From assembly GCA_913053665.1 (NCBI GenBank), contig CAJXGR010000141.1, forward strand, positions 1 to 8,029: a DNA stretch of 8,029 nt, in the 5' to 3' direction. This document shows positions 7,203 to 8,029 of the stretch, piece after piece (the first letter of the stretch is position 1; the number at the start of each line of letters is the position of its first letter). Made by a program: the position numbers and the translations under genes. This stretch comes from an uncultured Spirochaetia bacterium. Lineage in GTDB: Bacteria; Spirochaetota; UBA6919. The notes beneath the pieces were generated by a model. The model saw nothing but the letters and a program-made list of their open reading frames with translations, ran no database searches and was not told the origin of the DNA.

Positions 7203-7241
7203 GGCCTGTAGGGGCGACCCGGCGGGTCGCCCCTACAGGCC
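7203..7241. repeat. Palindromic repeat, GCGACCC type
   Basis: A perfect 18-bp inverted repeat (7203-7220 with 7224-7241) with a GGC loop, the sister copy of 4465-4501. GTGATA precedes both copies (4458-4463 and 7195-7200), so some flanking sequence may belong to the element. It lies between the copy-2 lipoprotein and the lpoB-like gene, 43 bp after the stop. It could attenuate read-through or protect the upstream RNA. Confidence 0.92.
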
Positions 7242-7348
7242 GGTGAGATAGATTTCCCGTGATAAACCCATTCATTGAAATACGTATCAAATAGACCTTT
7301 TAACTGGATATTTCCAAAAAACGGATTATTCTTTATATCAATGACAAC

Positions 7349-7354
7349 AGGAGG
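7349..7354 (+). promoter_or_regulatory. Consensus Shine-Dalgarno choosing ATG 7361
   Basis: AGGAGG ends directly against an ATG at 7355, leaving no spacer, while a second in-frame ATG at 7361 has a 6-nt spacer. The second is therefore the probable start, shortening the protein by two residues. Confidence 0.75.
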
Positions 7355-7360
7355 ATGATT

Positions 7361-7960
7361 ATGACCAGCCGGATAATGGCTATCCTGTCGATTACTGTTC
7401 TAACAGTCTTTGGAACCATGACTTGTGCTGGTAGAGTTGCTGGCCCAATAGATGGAACAACTTGGTCCCCTAAAGACCTGATCAGAGTGACCCAAAACAT
7501 GTCCGCTTCCATCAAGAAGAGTCGTTTTGTAAAAAGCCAAAAATATATATTTGGTAAACCGCGATGGATTCTGGCTAAAGATATGGCCAATGACACGGAT
7601 GAGCATATCAATACCCGTGTGATTATGGAAAAGATCAGGACTAAACTATTTAAGTCAAAGAAGATACCCTTCCGCTTCATTGATGACGAAGCTTTGAATG
7701 ACATCTTGGACCAATTATCTCTTCAGCAGAGCGCTCTCTTTAATCAGAAAAAGACCGCGAAGATTGGTGGACTGGTGGGAGCAAAGCTCATACTGAGGGG
7801 CCGTATATCCAGTATCAAAGAGCGAACAAGCCGTAGTGACTATGTGTTTTACAATATCACCCTGCAAGCCGTGAGCATCGAAACAGGTGAGATCCTCTGG
7901 ACGGATGAAGATGAAATCTCCAGAAGGACGACTAAAAGCCGATTTAGAGCATCCTTATAG
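7361..7960 (+). CDS. lpoB: LpoB-like PBP activator lipoprotein
   Basis: This 199-residue lipoprotein resembles the LpoB family (COG3417). In E. coli, LpoB reaches from the outer membrane to activate the peptidoglycan synthase PBP1b. The signal peptide ends at TMTC, with Cys22 the likely anchor; the lipobox is poor (Thr at -1). Family landmarks are the DGTTWSPKDL segment (31-40), KPRWILAKDMANDTDEHINTR (66-86), MEKIRTKL (89-96), a GAKLILRGRISSI strand pair and ETGEILWTDEDEI near the end. The protein ends soon after that motif, as is usual, so it appears complete. Only ~40 residues lie between the anchor and the folded domain, much shorter than the long flexible linker of E. coli LpoB. A poor possible promoter (TTGAAA at 7275-7280, no good -10) lies upstream, so read-through from 5888 is also likely. 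The PBP partner is not in the window. Confidence 0.8.
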   Translation: MTSRIMAILSITVLTVFGTMTCAGRVAGPIDGTTWSPKDLIRVTQNMSASIKKSRFVKSQKYIFGKPRWILAKDMANDTDEHINTRVIMEKIRTKLFKSKKIPFRFIDDEALNDILDQLSLQQSALFNQKKTAKIGGLVGAKLILRGRISSIKERTSRSDYVFYNITLQAVSIETGEILWTDEDEISRRTTKSRFRASL

Positions 7961-8000
7961 ACTTTTTGGGCGTCCTATCCACTTTTTGGTGTTCCATCCA
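7961..8000. repeat. Imperfect tandem repeat, two ~20-bp units
   Basis: ACTTTTTGG begins at 7961 and again at 7981, each followed by a related stretch (GCGTCCTATCC, then TGTTCCATCC). The second unit abuts the palindromic repeat at 8001. It begins one base after the lpoB stop. Function is unknown; it may be a remnant of a mobile-element end. Confidence 0.6.
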
Positions 8001-8029
8001 CCTGTAGGGGCGGGTTTTAAACCCGCCCC
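8001..8029. repeat. Palindromic repeat, GCGGGTTT type, cut by window end
   Basis: CCTGTA followed by an 11-bp perfect inverted repeat (8007-8017 with 8019-8029, one-base loop). The expected right end TACAGG would lie just past the window. The core matches the right arm of the copy at 1697-1747, and the outer end matches those at 4465 and 7203. Confidence 0.85.

Noticed and set aside
7194..7264. CGTGATA direct repeats flanking the palindrome at 7203 as a target-site duplication
   Set aside because: The two copies lie at unequal distances (2 and 16 nt) from the stem, and the sister element at 4465 has an inverted, not direct, flank.
7333..7704. Antisense 123-codon frame over the lpoB-like gene
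   Set aside because: Its hydrophobic stretches mirror the lpoB signal peptide on the other strand, and lpoB family motifs are clear on the + strand.
25..8029. CRISPR array made of the recurrent palindromes
   Set aside because: Copies are kilobases apart and separated by genes, not regularly spaced with short spacers.

Overview
The window reads as a stretch of a Gram-negative (diderm) bacterial chromosome with moderate GC, judged by eye. Evidence for two membranes is a run of three lipoprotein genes whose mature ends begin Cys-Ala-Gly (no Asp at +2, so outer-membrane sorting is likely) and one of which is an LpoB-type activator of a peptidoglycan synthase. GyrB is the short ~640-residue form without the insertion found in Enterobacteria. 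The many GC-rich palindromic repeats of the TGTAGGGGC...GCCCCTACA type are common in uncultured environmental lineages. I cannot name the phylum from this sequence.

All genes are on the + strand. (1) 131-1633: a soluble receiver-PAS-histidine kinase hybrid. (2) 1634-2011: a gene-free spacer with a long palindromic repeat, a small related hairpin and a candidate sigma70 promoter. (3) 2012-4431: a two-gene chromosome-maintenance operon, a DciA/DUF721-like replication protein overlapping gyrB by one base (TAATG). (4) 4572-7960: an envelope cassette of two tandem paralogous TPR lipoproteins (COG3014-like) followed by an LpoB-like lipoprotein. The second paralog has its own near-consensus promoter and probably starts at TTG 5915.

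Five members of one palindromic repeat family lie in the window (about 25-56, 1697-1747, 4465-4501, 7203-7241, 8001-8029). They sit in every intergenic space except the one between the two paralogs. They may serve as 3'-end structures for transcription units or simply be REP/MITE-like mobile repeats parked in safe sites.

The strongest lead for unexplored biology is the lipoprotein cassette. An LpoB homolog suggests control of a class A penicillin-binding protein from the outer membrane, and the two uncharacterised TPR lipoproteins next to it are natural candidates for partners. The paralogs share patches of near-identical DNA but differ in a C-terminal segment that is Gly/Ala-rich and hydrophobic only in the second copy.
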